Source: HXMU1420-13 sp024742815 (lineage in GTDB: Bacteria; Bacteroidota; Rhodothermia; Balneolales; Balneolaceae). Taken from it: a stretch of DNA of 64,000 nucleotides. The notes below the pieces were generated by a model, which saw only the letters and a program-made list of their open reading frames with translations, did no database searches and was not told where the DNA came from. Positions 35,228 through 44,851 of this stretch are shown one piece after another (positions within the stretch are counted from its first letter, which is position 1; each line of letters starts with the position of its first letter). Location of the stretch: positions 175,912-239,911 of the forward strand of contig JANSXX010000005.1 in assembly GCA_024742815.1 (NCBI GenBank), in the 5' to 3' direction. Both the position numbers and the translations under genes were made by a program.

Positions 35228-36034
35228 AAAACTAAACAAACATACGTAGCAGCATTATACGAAGGCACTTTCTCGGTGGGATTGGATAAGAAGTTCATAC
35301 GAATTCCGAGAGACGGTCGCCCGAACAGAGCTTCGCTTAAGATTTCTCTTAATCCTTTTTTGATCAATACTCCGGATAAAAAAATTCTGTTTGATGCGGG
35401 CATTGGTGAGTTTGGTGAAGATACCGGTCCACGAATTATTCGGAAGAATCTTGAAAAGCATGATTTGCAAGATTACGAAATCACAGACATTTTTTTAAGT
35501 CATCTTCATTACGATCATATTGGAGGACTCGCGCATCGCGATCATGGTTTTTGGGAGCTTACTTTTCCTGAGGCTAAAATTTGGGCATCACGTGCCGATT
35601 GGGAAGAGGTAAGTGATAAGGAAGAATACTACGACGAAGAAAAAACGGAGTTTATCGCTTTTTTAGATGCAAAGGCTGATTTCCATCTGATGGATGAAGT
35701 AGACAATCCATACCCTGAAATTCACATTGAAACGATTGGCGGGCACACCGAACATCATCTCGCTCTTTTTTATGATGATGGCGAAAACAAATACATGAAA
35801 GCTGGAGATGTAATTGCGACTCGAAATCAAATCAACAGAAAATTTGCTGCAAAGTATGATTTTGAGCCGGAAGTGAGTCAGTCGCAACGAGAACGCCTAA
35901 CTCGATTTGCCTATAAAAACGAATATTGGATTTTAGGATACCATGATGATTATCATCCTATAGTAAAAATTACCGGACATGACGATAAAACGGGGTACAT
36001 TACCGAGCCGATAACAGACTATGAGCATTCCTGA
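35225..36034 (+). CDS. metallo-beta-lactamase-fold hydrolase
   Basis: An MBL-fold enzyme with HLHYDHIGG, the later His in GGHTEHH, Asp in MKAGDVIA and a C-terminal His (GYHDDYH). Related proteins are lactonases or quorum-quenching-type hydrolases; substrate unknown. The coding frame and the expected first strand (TYVAALYEGTFSVGLDKKF) extend upstream of the first common start, GTG 35276. The only candidate before it is CTG 35225, which is the last codon of the AACTCTG repeat; the frame is closed at 35204. The original ATG may have been lost to the repeat. PNP starts 14 bases inside the end of this gene. Confidence 0.8.
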   Translation: MKTKQTYVAALYEGTFSVGLDKKFIRIPRDGRPNRASLKISLNPFLINTPDKKILFDAGIGEFGEDTGPRIIRKNLEKHDLQDYEITDIFLSHLHYDHIGGLAHRDHGFWELTFPEAKIWASRADWEEVSDKEEYYDEEKTEFIAFLDAKADFHLMDEVDNPYPEIHIETIGGHTEHHLALFYDDGENKYMKAGDVIATRNQINRKFAAKYDFEPEVSQSQRERLTRFAYKNEYWILGYHDDYHPIVKITGHDDKTGYITEPITDYEHS

Positions 36035-36812
36035 AGAAATTTTACAGATTAAAAATTGGCTGGTGCAAAACGGTGTTGCCTCAACATTGGATGCAGCAGT
36101 TATTCTTGGTTCAGGCTTAGGTGATTTCGGTACTCATATTCAACAATCTACCGTGATTCCTTATTCTGAGATTCCGGGCTTTCCTCAATCCACAGTTGTT
36201 GGTCATTCGGGTTCGTTAATTATCGGCGAGGTTTTAGGGAAAAAGGTGATGGCGTTCTCAGGTCGATTTCATTTTTATGAAGGATATCCATTTTCAAAAA
36301 CGGTGGTTCCTGTTCAGCTTGCGAAAGCATTCGAAGTAGATAAACTCATCATCTCTAATGCTGCCGGTGGAATCAATCTGGATTTTCGTGTGGGCGATTT
36401 GATGGTGATTGAACGAATCATCCATCCGCATGTAGAAATTGATATTTCCGAACATGACAGCTGGCATGAGGAATTGAAAGACAATTCTAAAAAGGTAATT
36501 GCTATTGCCGCGGAATCAGATGTTCCGGTTAAAAAAGGTGCTTATTTATATGTCACAGGACCTAATTACGAAACCAAAGCTGAAATCCGTGCCTTTCGCA
36601 GTTTAGGTGGCGATGCTGTGGGAATGAGCACCGCACCAGAGTTAATGGAAGCTTATAGATTAGAAGTAAGAGCAATCGCCGTTTCACTTATAACCAATGC
36701 CGCCGCCGGCGTTACCGATCAAAAACTAGATCATGCCGAGGTTAAAGAAGCCGCTGAGCTGAAAAAAGATGAATTCGCGAAGTTGGTTATTGGGTTGATT
36801 GAGGGGCTTTGA
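36021..36812 (+). CDS. purine nucleoside phosphorylase
   Basis: A 263-residue trimeric-type PNP. ILGSGLGDF and VGHSGSL bind phosphate, SGRFHFYEGY and SNAAGGIN line the active site, GPNYETKAEIRAFRSLGGDAVGMSTAPE is the family signature and LITNAAAG holds the base-binding Asn. It splits guanosine and inosine to base plus ribose 1-phosphate in purine salvage. It overlaps the MBL-fold gene by 14 bases, implying coupling. Confidence 0.93.
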   Translation: MSIPEEILQIKNWLVQNGVASTLDAAVILGSGLGDFGTHIQQSTVIPYSEIPGFPQSTVVGHSGSLIIGEVLGKKVMAFSGRFHFYEGYPFSKTVVPVQLAKAFEVDKLIISNAAGGINLDFRVGDLMVIERIIHPHVEIDISEHDSWHEELKDNSKKVIAIAAESDVPVKKGAYLYVTGPNYETKAEIRAFRSLGGDAVGMSTAPELMEAYRLEVRAIAVSLITNAAAGVTDQKLDHAEVKEAAELKKDEFAKLVIGLIEGL

Positions 36813-36906
36813 TTGTTTAACTCTAAAGCTCTAAAGCACTTAATTAGTGGAAAGTTACGAGCTCATATTGAATATGAGAGAGTTATAAAAAAAATCGTGC
36901 TTCATT

Positions 36907-37140
36907 CTGACCTCCCCTTGTTCCCCTCCTTATTAAGGAGGGTAGACTCAATAAAACTGCTCTTAATTTTAACAACGAGTACTTCTCCTTGACAAGCAGA
37001 AGACAGATGAGGTCGGACTGAATATGTTATAATTTTATATACTGTTAACGAACTCTCGGTTTAACACCTCCCTATCGCGATGTCGTTAATTCACTTCTAA
37101 GCAGAAACTCCTTCCTCAAGGAGGGAAAGTTTGAGGTCAG
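36907..37140. repeat. MITE-like intergenic element with imperfect terminal inverted repeats
   Basis: This sits in the 418-base gene-free interval between PNP and the M24 peptidase gene. The left end starts CTGACCTC (36907) and contains TCCCCTCCTTATTAAGGAGGG-like sequence; the right end reads CCTCAAGGAGGG...GAGGTCAG (ends 37140). The right end in reverse complement matches the left end for about 35 bases with gaps. A further GAGGTCGG-type motif occurs inside (about 37010). No ORF of substance is present. Confidence 0.5.
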
Positions 37141-37230
37141 TTGAGTACTCAAATAAACGATCAGACGAACTCAAGCCGTCAAACAGATTGTTTTAAGCCA
37201 ATTATTCCTAATTCTTAATTGATCATTGAA

Positions 37231-38577
37231 TTACTGCTTCGCCGGCACTCTCGGAATCGTCATAATCTCACGCTGTCGGCCATCGATGTACCAAACGCCG
37301 GTTTCATCAAAAAAGGCATCCTCTTCCAGCATAATTCGAATTTCTTTACCCCATTCTTCGATGTAGGTCGCGTTATTTAATTCGATAGAATATGCGGTAT
37401 TGAGTTTTAACGGATAATCACCATCACCTGGCACACCTCCTTGAGCGTCCCACATTCCTAGTGTTGTTCCGGCACCGTGGCCGTGATAGCCAATTGGATG
37501 AGTGTAAATCGAAGGTTTTAAGCCTTCATCAATGGCTTGCTTGCGTGACATTGCCAACACTTCGTTTCCGGTTCTACCCTCTTTAAAATTGTTGGTAAAA
37601 ATATCCTGCAATCGATTTCCATTATCGAAAGCAACTTTCAAGTAATCAGGTACCTCTGTTTCTTTTGGGTGAAGTACATAGGCGTGTTGCTGAGTGTCGG
37701 TATTTAAACGAAGATAGGTGATACCGAAATCGACATGCAATAGATCGCCATGTTGAATCACATTGTTTTCAGGAGCGCGATCAAAGGTTCGAAGGTGATC
37801 GAAGGATTCCGGATCGGCACGTTGAATAGAAACACTTGGGTGAAACCATGTAACTAGTTTCAATTCTCGAATTCGCTCTCTATACCACCATTTTACATCC
37901 TCTGTGGTGGTAACACCCGGTTGAATTACCGCAGATGAGAAACCTTCGGCAATGATTTCATGCGCAATTCGCACAATCTGCGGATATAATTCCATTTCTT
38001 TAGCTGATCGGGTTTCTAACCAGCCAACAGCTACCATCTCGGCAGACACCAATCGATCAGAATACTTCCTACCAATTCCTTCAACTAACTCTTGATAGTC
38101 AGTTAATACCATTCCATCGGCATGTTGCCAATGCTCCGACTGATTTATCCCGATGTTTTTTGGATCTCGCTCTTCAATGATTTCTTTCAATCGAGCCCAT
38201 TGATCCGGCTGTACTTCTTTATCCCACGCTTTTTTGAATACCTCACCTACATCATAACGAGCAACGGCTAAAGTTTCTAAACCTTCTTCCGGTCCGCGAT
38301 CGTAAATCACCAAAATTGTACGGCGGCGAGCATTTAACCAAGTTGCAGGCAGCATGGTTTTCATCACCGGATCTTCGTTGTATTCACGGGAAATGATCAA
38401 CCACATATCTAAGCCTTCGCGTCGCATAATATCAGGCAATATCGTTTCGATACGATCTTTTAGCACATCATCAATAACAGCGGCTCGTTCTTTCATGGGT
38501 AAGATAAGTGGCATCGTTTGCGCATTTGCCGAAAATGAAAATCCTATGAATAGTAAAGTAAAAAGTAGCTTTTTCAT
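37231..38577 (-). CDS. secreted M24-family metallopeptidase (Xaa-Pro aminopeptidase-like)
   Basis: A 448-residue protein with signal peptide (to SANAQ). The N-terminal creatinase-like domain is followed by a pita-bread domain with all five metal ligands recognisable: HVDFG and NTDT (Asp, Asp), GYHGHGAG (His), SIELNN (Glu) and MLEEDAFF (Glu). Probably removes N-terminal residues next to proline from peptides in the periplasm. Same strand as the M61 peptidase gene 57 bases upstream, so the two may share a transcript. Confidence 0.85.
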   Translation of the reverse strand: MKKLLFTLLFIGFSFSANAQTMPLILPMKERAAVIDDVLKDRIETILPDIMRREGLDMWLIISREYNEDPVMKTMLPATWLNARRRTILVIYDRGPEEGLETLAVARYDVGEVFKKAWDKEVQPDQWARLKEIIEERDPKNIGINQSEHWQHADGMVLTDYQELVEGIGRKYSDRLVSAEMVAVGWLETRSAKEMELYPQIVRIAHEIIAEGFSSAVIQPGVTTTEDVKWWYRERIRELKLVTWFHPSVSIQRADPESFDHLRTFDRAPENNVIQHGDLLHVDFGITYLRLNTDTQQHAYVLHPKETEVPDYLKVAFDNGNRLQDIFTNNFKEGRTGNEVLAMSRKQAIDEGLKPSIYTHPIGYHGHGAGTTLGMWDAQGGVPGDGDYPLKLNTAYSIELNNATYIEEWGKEIRIMLEEDAFFDETGVWYIDGRQREIMTIPRVPAKQ

Positions 38578-38634
38578 TGTATCTGATTTAATTGGAGCGG
38601 GAATATGTAAAGCTTTTGATTTCGCGGCAAATAC

Positions 38635-40431
38635 TTATTCATCACCCAACCAGGCATTGCGATTTTCTCGAACCGATCGAGTTGGCCGACGTACTAATGA
38701 GGTTTTATAATTTTGATCCTCCATTAATCGAACTCTTGCTATTCGTTCTTCGCCAAATCGCTCGTACTTAATAGTGATAGTTTGTCCGGGGCGGCGTTCT
38801 TCTAGTATTTCCTCTACTTCTACTCCGGGCAAAATCGTTCTGCCACCAATCGATGTAATAATATCAGATGATTGTATTCCAGCTTCGTAAAGAGGAGATC
38901 CTTTAATGGCATTGCCACTGAGCTGAAAGCCTCCATCAACCCTAAGTAATCGATTTCCTAAAGTTGGTCGACCCGGATTCGCTTGTTCCATAACAATCCC
39001 AAATTCTCTGAGCAAACCGGCAAAGTCCGGCATCTGAGATTGGTACACAAAGCGTGAAAAGAAATCATCCGCAAAAGATTGATCTGTATAAGAAGCCAAT
39101 GCCGATTTAAGATCGCGAATGGAATAAGGGATTTCTGTTTTTCCGTATAGCTCCCAAATCAATTTAAAATAATCATCCAAATTTTTGTCGTCGCTTCGGG
39201 TTCTGAGTGAGAGATCTAATGCCAAGCCTAAAACGCTTCCATAGGTGTAATAACTGACAAAAATATTCTCGTCGTTTGTCGGGTCGATGGATGTGGCTGC
39301 ATCCACAAAAGGTGCTCTATAACTCATTTCAATCGGATTGAAGAACTGTAAACCCGGAGAATTAAATACCCGATTTATCGATCCCGCTAATCGCTCCGCG
39401 TATTCTTCTTCACTCCAGATGCCGGCTCTAACAAGTGTTAATGAGGTATAATAGCTTGTAAATCCTTCAGCAAACCATAATTCACCACTCATGTTTGCTT
39501 CTTCAAAATCGAATGGTTCCAAACTGGTAGGACGAATTCGCTCTACATTCCATACATGGAAAAACTCGTGCGAAATGGTGCCAATACTGGTTTCTGCCAA
39601 AGGTTCTTCAAAAGCCTTTTGATTGGTAACAATGGTAGAATTTCGATGCTCCATCCCATCCCGACTCGCATTTGGCATATACAACGAAAGGAAAGTGTAT
39701 TCACCAAAATCGAAACTTGGAAGTTCGCCGAAAATCTCTTTTTGGGCTTTCACAATAGCCATCACCTTAGAGAAATACTCATTCACTTCGCTATCATTTG
39801 CGGGAGATTGCAATGCAAACCGTATTAATTGGTCATCTACCATTTCTTCACGTAAATGGAAATCACCAATCAACACCGGGCTGTCCATGAAATAGTATCC
39901 ATCCGGTGCGCTATAGGTTGTACCACCCTCATATTTTAATTGAGTGGCTACGCTCCAGTTTAAATCTTTCCGCACATTAAACGTAATTTCTACCGGGCGA
40001 TGCATATAATTTCTTGCATAAGCAAATGTTGCAGGAATATTCAGGCTGGCGTGAGTTTCATCGATCTGAGAGTAGGTTCCATCTCCACGATTTGCAAACA
40101 GGGTGTATTCAAAAACAACGGTTCCATCATGGCCGGTAACATCCCATTGCTGAGGATTTGGCCTAGAAATTTTGAGCTCATTGCCTTGTCCATCTCTCGC
40201 TGAAACCGCATATACATTTTTTGCGAAGTTATGGATAGCATATCTGCCGGGTGAGGTTCGGCTCATTCGCACTTCAAAAGGTCCGTCATTTAAATTGGTA
40301 AAGGTAGCTTTGATTTGAGCTTCATGATGAATGGCATTTTCGAACGAGATATCATACTTATGAACGGTTTGAGCTTGCAGTGGAATACTGACAATAATTA
40401 AAATCAGTACAAATCGTAGAATCTTTATCAT
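38635..40431 (-). CDS. M61-family peptidase with PDZ domain
   Basis: A 598-residue exported protein (signal peptide to LQAQ). The N-terminal beta domain is typical of M61 glycyl aminopeptidases, followed by the zinc motif HEFFH in SHEFFHVWNVERIRP and downstream Glu in WFAEGFTSYY. Residues about 490-575 form a PDZ domain (GNAIKGSPLYEAGIQSSDIITSIGG). M61 enzymes release N-terminal Gly or Ala. Probably periplasmic peptide turnover together with the M24 peptidase encoded next to it. Confidence 0.88.
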   Translation of the reverse strand: MIKILRFVLILIIVSIPLQAQTVHKYDISFENAIHHEAQIKATFTNLNDGPFEVRMSRTSPGRYAIHNFAKNVYAVSARDGQGNELKISRPNPQQWDVTGHDGTVVFEYTLFANRGDGTYSQIDETHASLNIPATFAYARNYMHRPVEITFNVRKDLNWSVATQLKYEGGTTYSAPDGYYFMDSPVLIGDFHLREEMVDDQLIRFALQSPANDSEVNEYFSKVMAIVKAQKEIFGELPSFDFGEYTFLSLYMPNASRDGMEHRNSTIVTNQKAFEEPLAETSIGTISHEFFHVWNVERIRPTSLEPFDFEEANMSGELWFAEGFTSYYTSLTLVRAGIWSEEEYAERLAGSINRVFNSPGLQFFNPIEMSYRAPFVDAATSIDPTNDENIFVSYYTYGSVLGLALDLSLRTRSDDKNLDDYFKLIWELYGKTEIPYSIRDLKSALASYTDQSFADDFFSRFVYQSQMPDFAGLLREFGIVMEQANPGRPTLGNRLLRVDGGFQLSGNAIKGSPLYEAGIQSSDIITSIGGRTILPGVEVEEILEERRPGQTITIKYERFGEERIARVRLMEDQNYKTSLVRRPTRSVRENRNAWLGDE

Positions 40432-40523
40432 AATGGCTTTTTTGAATGCTCTAGGGCAGAAAGTAGTTGTAAAATCCCTAAAGTAATTTCTCTTTTACAC
40501 ACATTTTCATCTATCTTAGGAGC

Positions 40524-40877
40524 ATGAAAACTTTGATGGTTACCCTTTTATTGAGTGTTTCAGCATCTGTTGCCTTTGCACAGTCCAATGCTGATGTTCC
40601 TAAAGATGTAGAGTTTCGGTTTGTACAAGTTAACCTGATGCCTTTATCAACAAATGGTTTAACACTAGTTACTCAGCTAGAGCCGAGGAGTGACTTTCTT
40701 TTCCAAGCCGGTGCTTTATTACAGTCACTCAAGTTCAGCTCACCCATTGATCAGTTTAATGCACTTTCGCCATTTGATCAGCGCGCTTTTCATCCGGTTT
40801 CATTTAGTAGATTCAATCAATCTCTCAACAATGCTCAATTAATTCTTAACACGCATCCGAGTTATTATGACCGGTGA
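40524..40877 (+). CDS. small exported protein of unknown function
   Basis: A 117-residue protein with a clear signal peptide (MKTLMVTLLLSVSASVAFAQ). The mature part has no motif I recognise. AGGAG lies just before the ATG. Its last 11 bases overlap the start of the crotonase gene, which supports it being translated and coupled. Confidence 0.65.
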   Translation: MKTLMVTLLLSVSASVAFAQSNADVPKDVEFRFVQVNLMPLSTNGLTLVTQLEPRSDFLFQAGALLQSLKFSSPIDQFNALSPFDQRAFHPVSFSRFNQSLNNAQLILNTHPSYYDR

Positions 40878-41625
40878 ATTATCCGTTTCTGTAACTAACA
40901 GTATTGCAACGCTGGAATTTTATCATCCTAAAGGGAATTCCCTACCATCTGCATTACTTAGTAAATTGGCAGAATCGATAACTCGGCTTGGAAATGATGC
41001 TGAGGTTAAAGTGATTGTGTTACGCAGCATAGGTGATGGCGCTTTTTGCGCCGGTGCTTCCTTCGATGAGTTATTAGCAATTAACTCTGAGGAAACAGCG
41101 AACACTTTTTTTAAAGGATTTGGGCATTTGATCTTAGCTATTAAAAACTGCCCTAAATTTGTAATTGCTCGTGTGCAGGGTAAAGCCGTTGGCGGTGGGG
41201 TTGGAATTATTGCGGCATGTGATTATGCCATTGCAACTGAAGCTGCATCCATCAAATTAAGTGAACTTTCTATAGGATTTGGCCCATTTGTTATTGCGCC
41301 GGCTGTAATTCGAAAAATTGGAATCTCCGCCTTTTCAACACTTACAATCGATTCAACAAACTGGAAGAGCAGTGATTGGGCCGAGCAAAAGGGATTGTAC
41401 AATGCAGTGGTTCAAGATTTTGAGAAATTGGATCAAGAAGTGCATTCACTCACCGAGCAACTTGCCGGTTATAGTTTAGCGGCTATGAAAGCGATCAAAT
41501 CAATACTTTGGGAGGGATTTGAAGATATTGAATCTATCTTTGAAGAACGCGCGAAATTAAGCGGCTCGCTATCGCAGAATGAGGTTACTCAGTCTATACT
41601 CGCCCGATTTAAACAGGGATCTTAG
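40867..41625 (+). CDS. enoyl-CoA hydratase/isomerase family protein (LiuC-like)
   Basis: A 252-residue crotonase. The CoA/oxyanion loop is GAFCAGASFDELL, and GGGVGIIAACDYAIATE continues the fold. The first catalytic Glu of classic enoyl-CoA hydratase (GGGCE) is replaced by Gly113, while the second is kept as Glu133 in KLSELSIGFGP. I recall the GGGVG variant from methylglutaconyl-CoA hydratases of leucine breakdown, hence the comparison. Substrate remains inferred. It ends overlapping the convergent kinase gene by 17 bases. Confidence 0.8.
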   Translation: MTGELSVSVTNSIATLEFYHPKGNSLPSALLSKLAESITRLGNDAEVKVIVLRSIGDGAFCAGASFDELLAINSEETANTFFKGFGHLILAIKNCPKFVIARVQGKAVGGGVGIIAACDYAIATEAASIKLSELSIGFGPFVIAPAVIRKIGISAFSTLTIDSTNWKSSDWAEQKGLYNAVVQDFEKLDQEVHSLTEQLAGYSLAAMKAIKSILWEGFEDIESIFEERAKLSGSLSQNEVTQSILARFKQGS

Positions 41626-44600
41626 CTTCAAATACAGCCCCATCAGAGCCGTCGTACGTTAATTCCGCATCCAATTGCATTGCCCACGATTTGATGAGGG
41701 TCATACCAAGAGATTGATGTTCAATTTCTAGCAGATTTTCTTCAGAACCAATGCCATTGTCTCCAATCCGCATGAAGTAATAATGCTCGTCAAGTTTTGA
41801 AAAATCGATGTTAATCGTAGCTAATTTTGTTGCATCATGATCTTGGAAAGCATGCTTGAAGCTGTTACTGAGGATTTCATTGATCATTAATCCAAGTGGC
41901 ACTCCAATGTTAACGTCGACAAAAATATCTGCTACTTGTTCGTTTATGAGTATAGGATGATCTGCATCACTTATCGTGTTATCTAAAGAGCGAACAAGAT
42001 TGGTTATGAAGCTTTTAAAATTTACATTTGCTAAATCTTCGTTTTGGTACAGCTGCTCATGGATTTTAGCCATCGCCAGCACTCGTGTCATCGAGTTTTG
42101 TAAAGCTTCGGTGGCAGGACCTTCTTCAATTTGGCGACTCTGTAAATCTAATAATCCAGAAATTACAGCCAGATTATTTTTTACACGATGATGAATTTCT
42201 TTGATGAGAACTTCTTTCTCGTCGAGGGCTTTTTTTATGTCTTTGGTTTGTTCAAAAACAATGCTTTCTAATAAATTCTTTTCTATTAATGAAACTCTGC
42301 CTTTGTCGATGGCATAGATCAGAAAACCAAGGGCAAGAATTATCAGCCCCAAAAACCATAACTGCAGATAAAAAGGTTTTTCAACCACAATGCGAATTCC
42401 CTGTTGCACTTCCGACCAATCTGAATTGGGTGCTTTTGTTTGTAAAATTAAATCGAAGGTTCCTGAGGGCAAGCTTTCGTAACGGATTTGAGAAATATTT
42501 TCTGCCACTACCCACTCGTTCTGTAACCCTTCCAGCCGATACCGATAATTTATTCTTCGCGGATACTTTTCACTAATCGCACTTAGTTTTATGGTTATAT
42601 TATTTTGGCTGTTATCAACAACAATACGATCAACATCTTGCTCGCCATTTTCTTGATTATATACCACATCTGAACCGGCCGTAATGGAGCGAATAAACAC
42701 TCTTGGTGCTTCGTCGGGGTGAAGTTGATACTCACCGTTTCTAAATTTATAAGTAATTAATCCATTGTTATACGTGCCAAAATAAAGCGTTGAGTCTTTG
42801 CTTAACAGGCTTCCATATACGCTAAACTCTGTACCATAACCATAATTTTGAAGAGGAATATGTATATGCTGATATCGGCCGAAAGCCTCAAATTCTTCCA
42901 GGTTGTAGTAATTTAGCCCGGCGTTAGTACCTTGCCATAGGTTTCCGCTTGCATCAAACTGTAAAAAATTCGTTTCATCGATATATAATTCTTCTGTTTC
43001 GAATGGTGTGATTTCTGAGAATGAACCATCTTCTTCAATTCCGCGCAGTATGTCTACCCCAACATTATGCACTAACCAAAGGTTGCCGTGGTCATCTTCT
43101 TTAATGTGTGAAATGCGATTGTTTCGAAGCCCATCTTCTATGGTGTAATAGGTAAATGCCCCATCTTCAAAACGAACCAAACCACCTTGTGTGCCAATCC
43201 AGTAAATTTCCCTACTATCTTTGAATATTACATTGAATTCGCTTTGCCACTGATCTGTTGTAACTGGTTCATAATAATTGATTGATCCATTTGTATCCGT
43301 TATCACCCTCCTTAAGGCCATAAACCAAACTGTTCCGTCAATCACTTCAACTTCATTTATTAATTCATTCTCGAAGATTGAATCGTACGGGGACTTAAAA
43401 AATTGGGAACCATCAAACTCAAGTAATGAGTAGTTATTCGTAATCATCAAAATGTTACCGTTTGGCAGTTCACTTGCTCTTAGGATCAATTCATTTTCGT
43501 AGTCTTCTAATAACAGAGGATAATTTTTGAATTCTCCGTTTTTAACCGAACTGATTCCATTCTCGGTGGTTATCCAGATGGTGCCATCTCTAGTTTGTAA
43601 TACTGTAGTAGCGCTGTAGGCATCTAGAGTGCTCGATTCGTCATAAATCCGGAATTCGTCGTCAACAAAAACGTTTACACCGTTGCCATCCGTTGTGATC
43701 CAGACTTCGCCGCTCGGGCTTTTAGCCAAATTGAAAATATTGTTCGAACTAATTCCATTTTTTACAGTGATGTGGGTTTCAGCCTTATCCTCAATCCAAA
43801 ACAGACCATTCCGATCAGTAGCTATCCAAATTTTACCATCTTCTGTTTGTTCGATTGCAAACACATAACCTAATTTATAATCGGCAACTTTCTCCCGGTT
43901 TGTTACTTTTCCATCCGAATGAATTACAGAAATGCCCTGATCTGTACCTACCCATATATTTTGGCTTTTATCCACCAGAACTTCGTAGGTTTTTTCACCG
44001 CTAAGCCCGTCTTCCAGATTCCAAATGTCAGTAATCTCATTTGATTCATAATGATAAGCAGCCACTCCTGCATAGGTAGAAATAAGTACTCGATCTTGAA
44101 GCTGAAAATTGAAATGAAACATCAAATCGGACGGAAGCCCCTCCGACGTAGTAAAGCGATGTTTCGTTTCCAGGTTTTCATCTAAAATCACAAAACCGGC
44201 GTTATCTAACGATAGCCAAAGGTTTCCCTGAGGATCTTGCCCGATATAATGCACAATGGTCGAATCTATCCAATCGAGTTGTGGCGGATAGGTAAACGTT
44301 CCTTTTTCATATTTCGCAACCCCACCTTGATCGGTACTTGCCCATAATATTCCGCTATCATCAATAAATAAATCAAATAGTACCGGGTCCTTTAAACCAT
44401 CGTCTTGATTGTATGTTTTATATACTGCTCCGTCGTATTTAACCACCCCATCGGAAGTAGCAAACCAAACGTTGCCTAGTTTGTCGAATTCGACATCAAA
44501 AACATTATTTGAAGGTAAACCGGTATTAGCGGTGTATTGTTGAATGTTGAATTTTTGAGCAAAGACACCATCATACAACGAAAAGCCGACGATCAAAATC

Positions 44601-44635
44601 AATAAAAAAAGTGGGGAATTCCCTCGCTTCCTCAT
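41609..44635 (-). CDS. two-component sensor kinase with periplasmic Reg_prop propeller (paralogue A)
   Basis: About 1008 residues from ATG 44635 (ATG 44650 is an alternative). Signal peptide, then many propeller repeats (GNVWFATSDGVVKYDG, GILWASTDQGGVAKYE, GTIWITTENGISS), a Y_Y_Y domain, one transmembrane helix (LWFLGLIILALGFLIYAI), then a HisKA_2 phosphoacceptor box EIHHRVKNNLAVISGLL (near residue 811) and an HATPase domain with intact NEILSNSFKHAF, GDNGIGS and SLGMTLI. Fits sensing of a periplasmic signal, perhaps a glycan. No response regulator gene is nearby. Its paralogue lies immediately upstream. Confidence 0.88.
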   Translation of the reverse strand: MRKRGNSPLFLLILIVGFSLYDGVFAQKFNIQQYTANTGLPSNNVFDVEFDKLGNVWFATSDGVVKYDGAVYKTYNQDDGLKDPVLFDLFIDDSGILWASTDQGGVAKYEKGTFTYPPQLDWIDSTIVHYIGQDPQGNLWLSLDNAGFVILDENLETKHRFTTSEGLPSDLMFHFNFQLQDRVLISTYAGVAAYHYESNEITDIWNLEDGLSGEKTYEVLVDKSQNIWVGTDQGISVIHSDGKVTNREKVADYKLGYVFAIEQTEDGKIWIATDRNGLFWIEDKAETHITVKNGISSNNIFNLAKSPSGEVWITTDGNGVNVFVDDEFRIYDESSTLDAYSATTVLQTRDGTIWITTENGISSVKNGEFKNYPLLLEDYENELILRASELPNGNILMITNNYSLLEFDGSQFFKSPYDSIFENELINEVEVIDGTVWFMALRRVITDTNGSINYYEPVTTDQWQSEFNVIFKDSREIYWIGTQGGLVRFEDGAFTYYTIEDGLRNNRISHIKEDDHGNLWLVHNVGVDILRGIEEDGSFSEITPFETEELYIDETNFLQFDASGNLWQGTNAGLNYYNLEEFEAFGRYQHIHIPLQNYGYGTEFSVYGSLLSKDSTLYFGTYNNGLITYKFRNGEYQLHPDEAPRVFIRSITAGSDVVYNQENGEQDVDRIVVDNSQNNITIKLSAISEKYPRRINYRYRLEGLQNEWVVAENISQIRYESLPSGTFDLILQTKAPNSDWSEVQQGIRIVVEKPFYLQLWFLGLIILALGFLIYAIDKGRVSLIEKNLLESIVFEQTKDIKKALDEKEVLIKEIHHRVKNNLAVISGLLDLQSRQIEEGPATEALQNSMTRVLAMAKIHEQLYQNEDLANVNFKSFITNLVRSLDNTISDADHPILINEQVADIFVDVNIGVPLGLMINEILSNSFKHAFQDHDATKLATINIDFSKLDEHYYFMRIGDNGIGSEENLLEIEHQSLGMTLIKSWAMQLDAELTYDGSDGAVFEAKIPV

Positions 44636-44851
44636 AAACGAACAATCCATTTTTAAATCTTGATACCTTAATTGAAGGGATACTGATAACAACCAAAACG
44701 AGGTGTACTCTAGTTTCCTTATCGACTTTTCCTTCCGATGTTAAAGAGAATAAATTTCAGGCAGAATTAAAAATTAGTGTCATCCAATTAAATATAATCC
44801 TGATGTAAACAGAACTTCAGGTATATCAATCGCAAAACTGAGCTTTATTCG

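Noticed and set aside
36960..37080. A CRISPR-like or tandem repeat signal in the intergenic element
   Set aside because: Motifs recur but with irregular spacing and inverted orientation; this fits a degraded inverted-repeat element, not an array.
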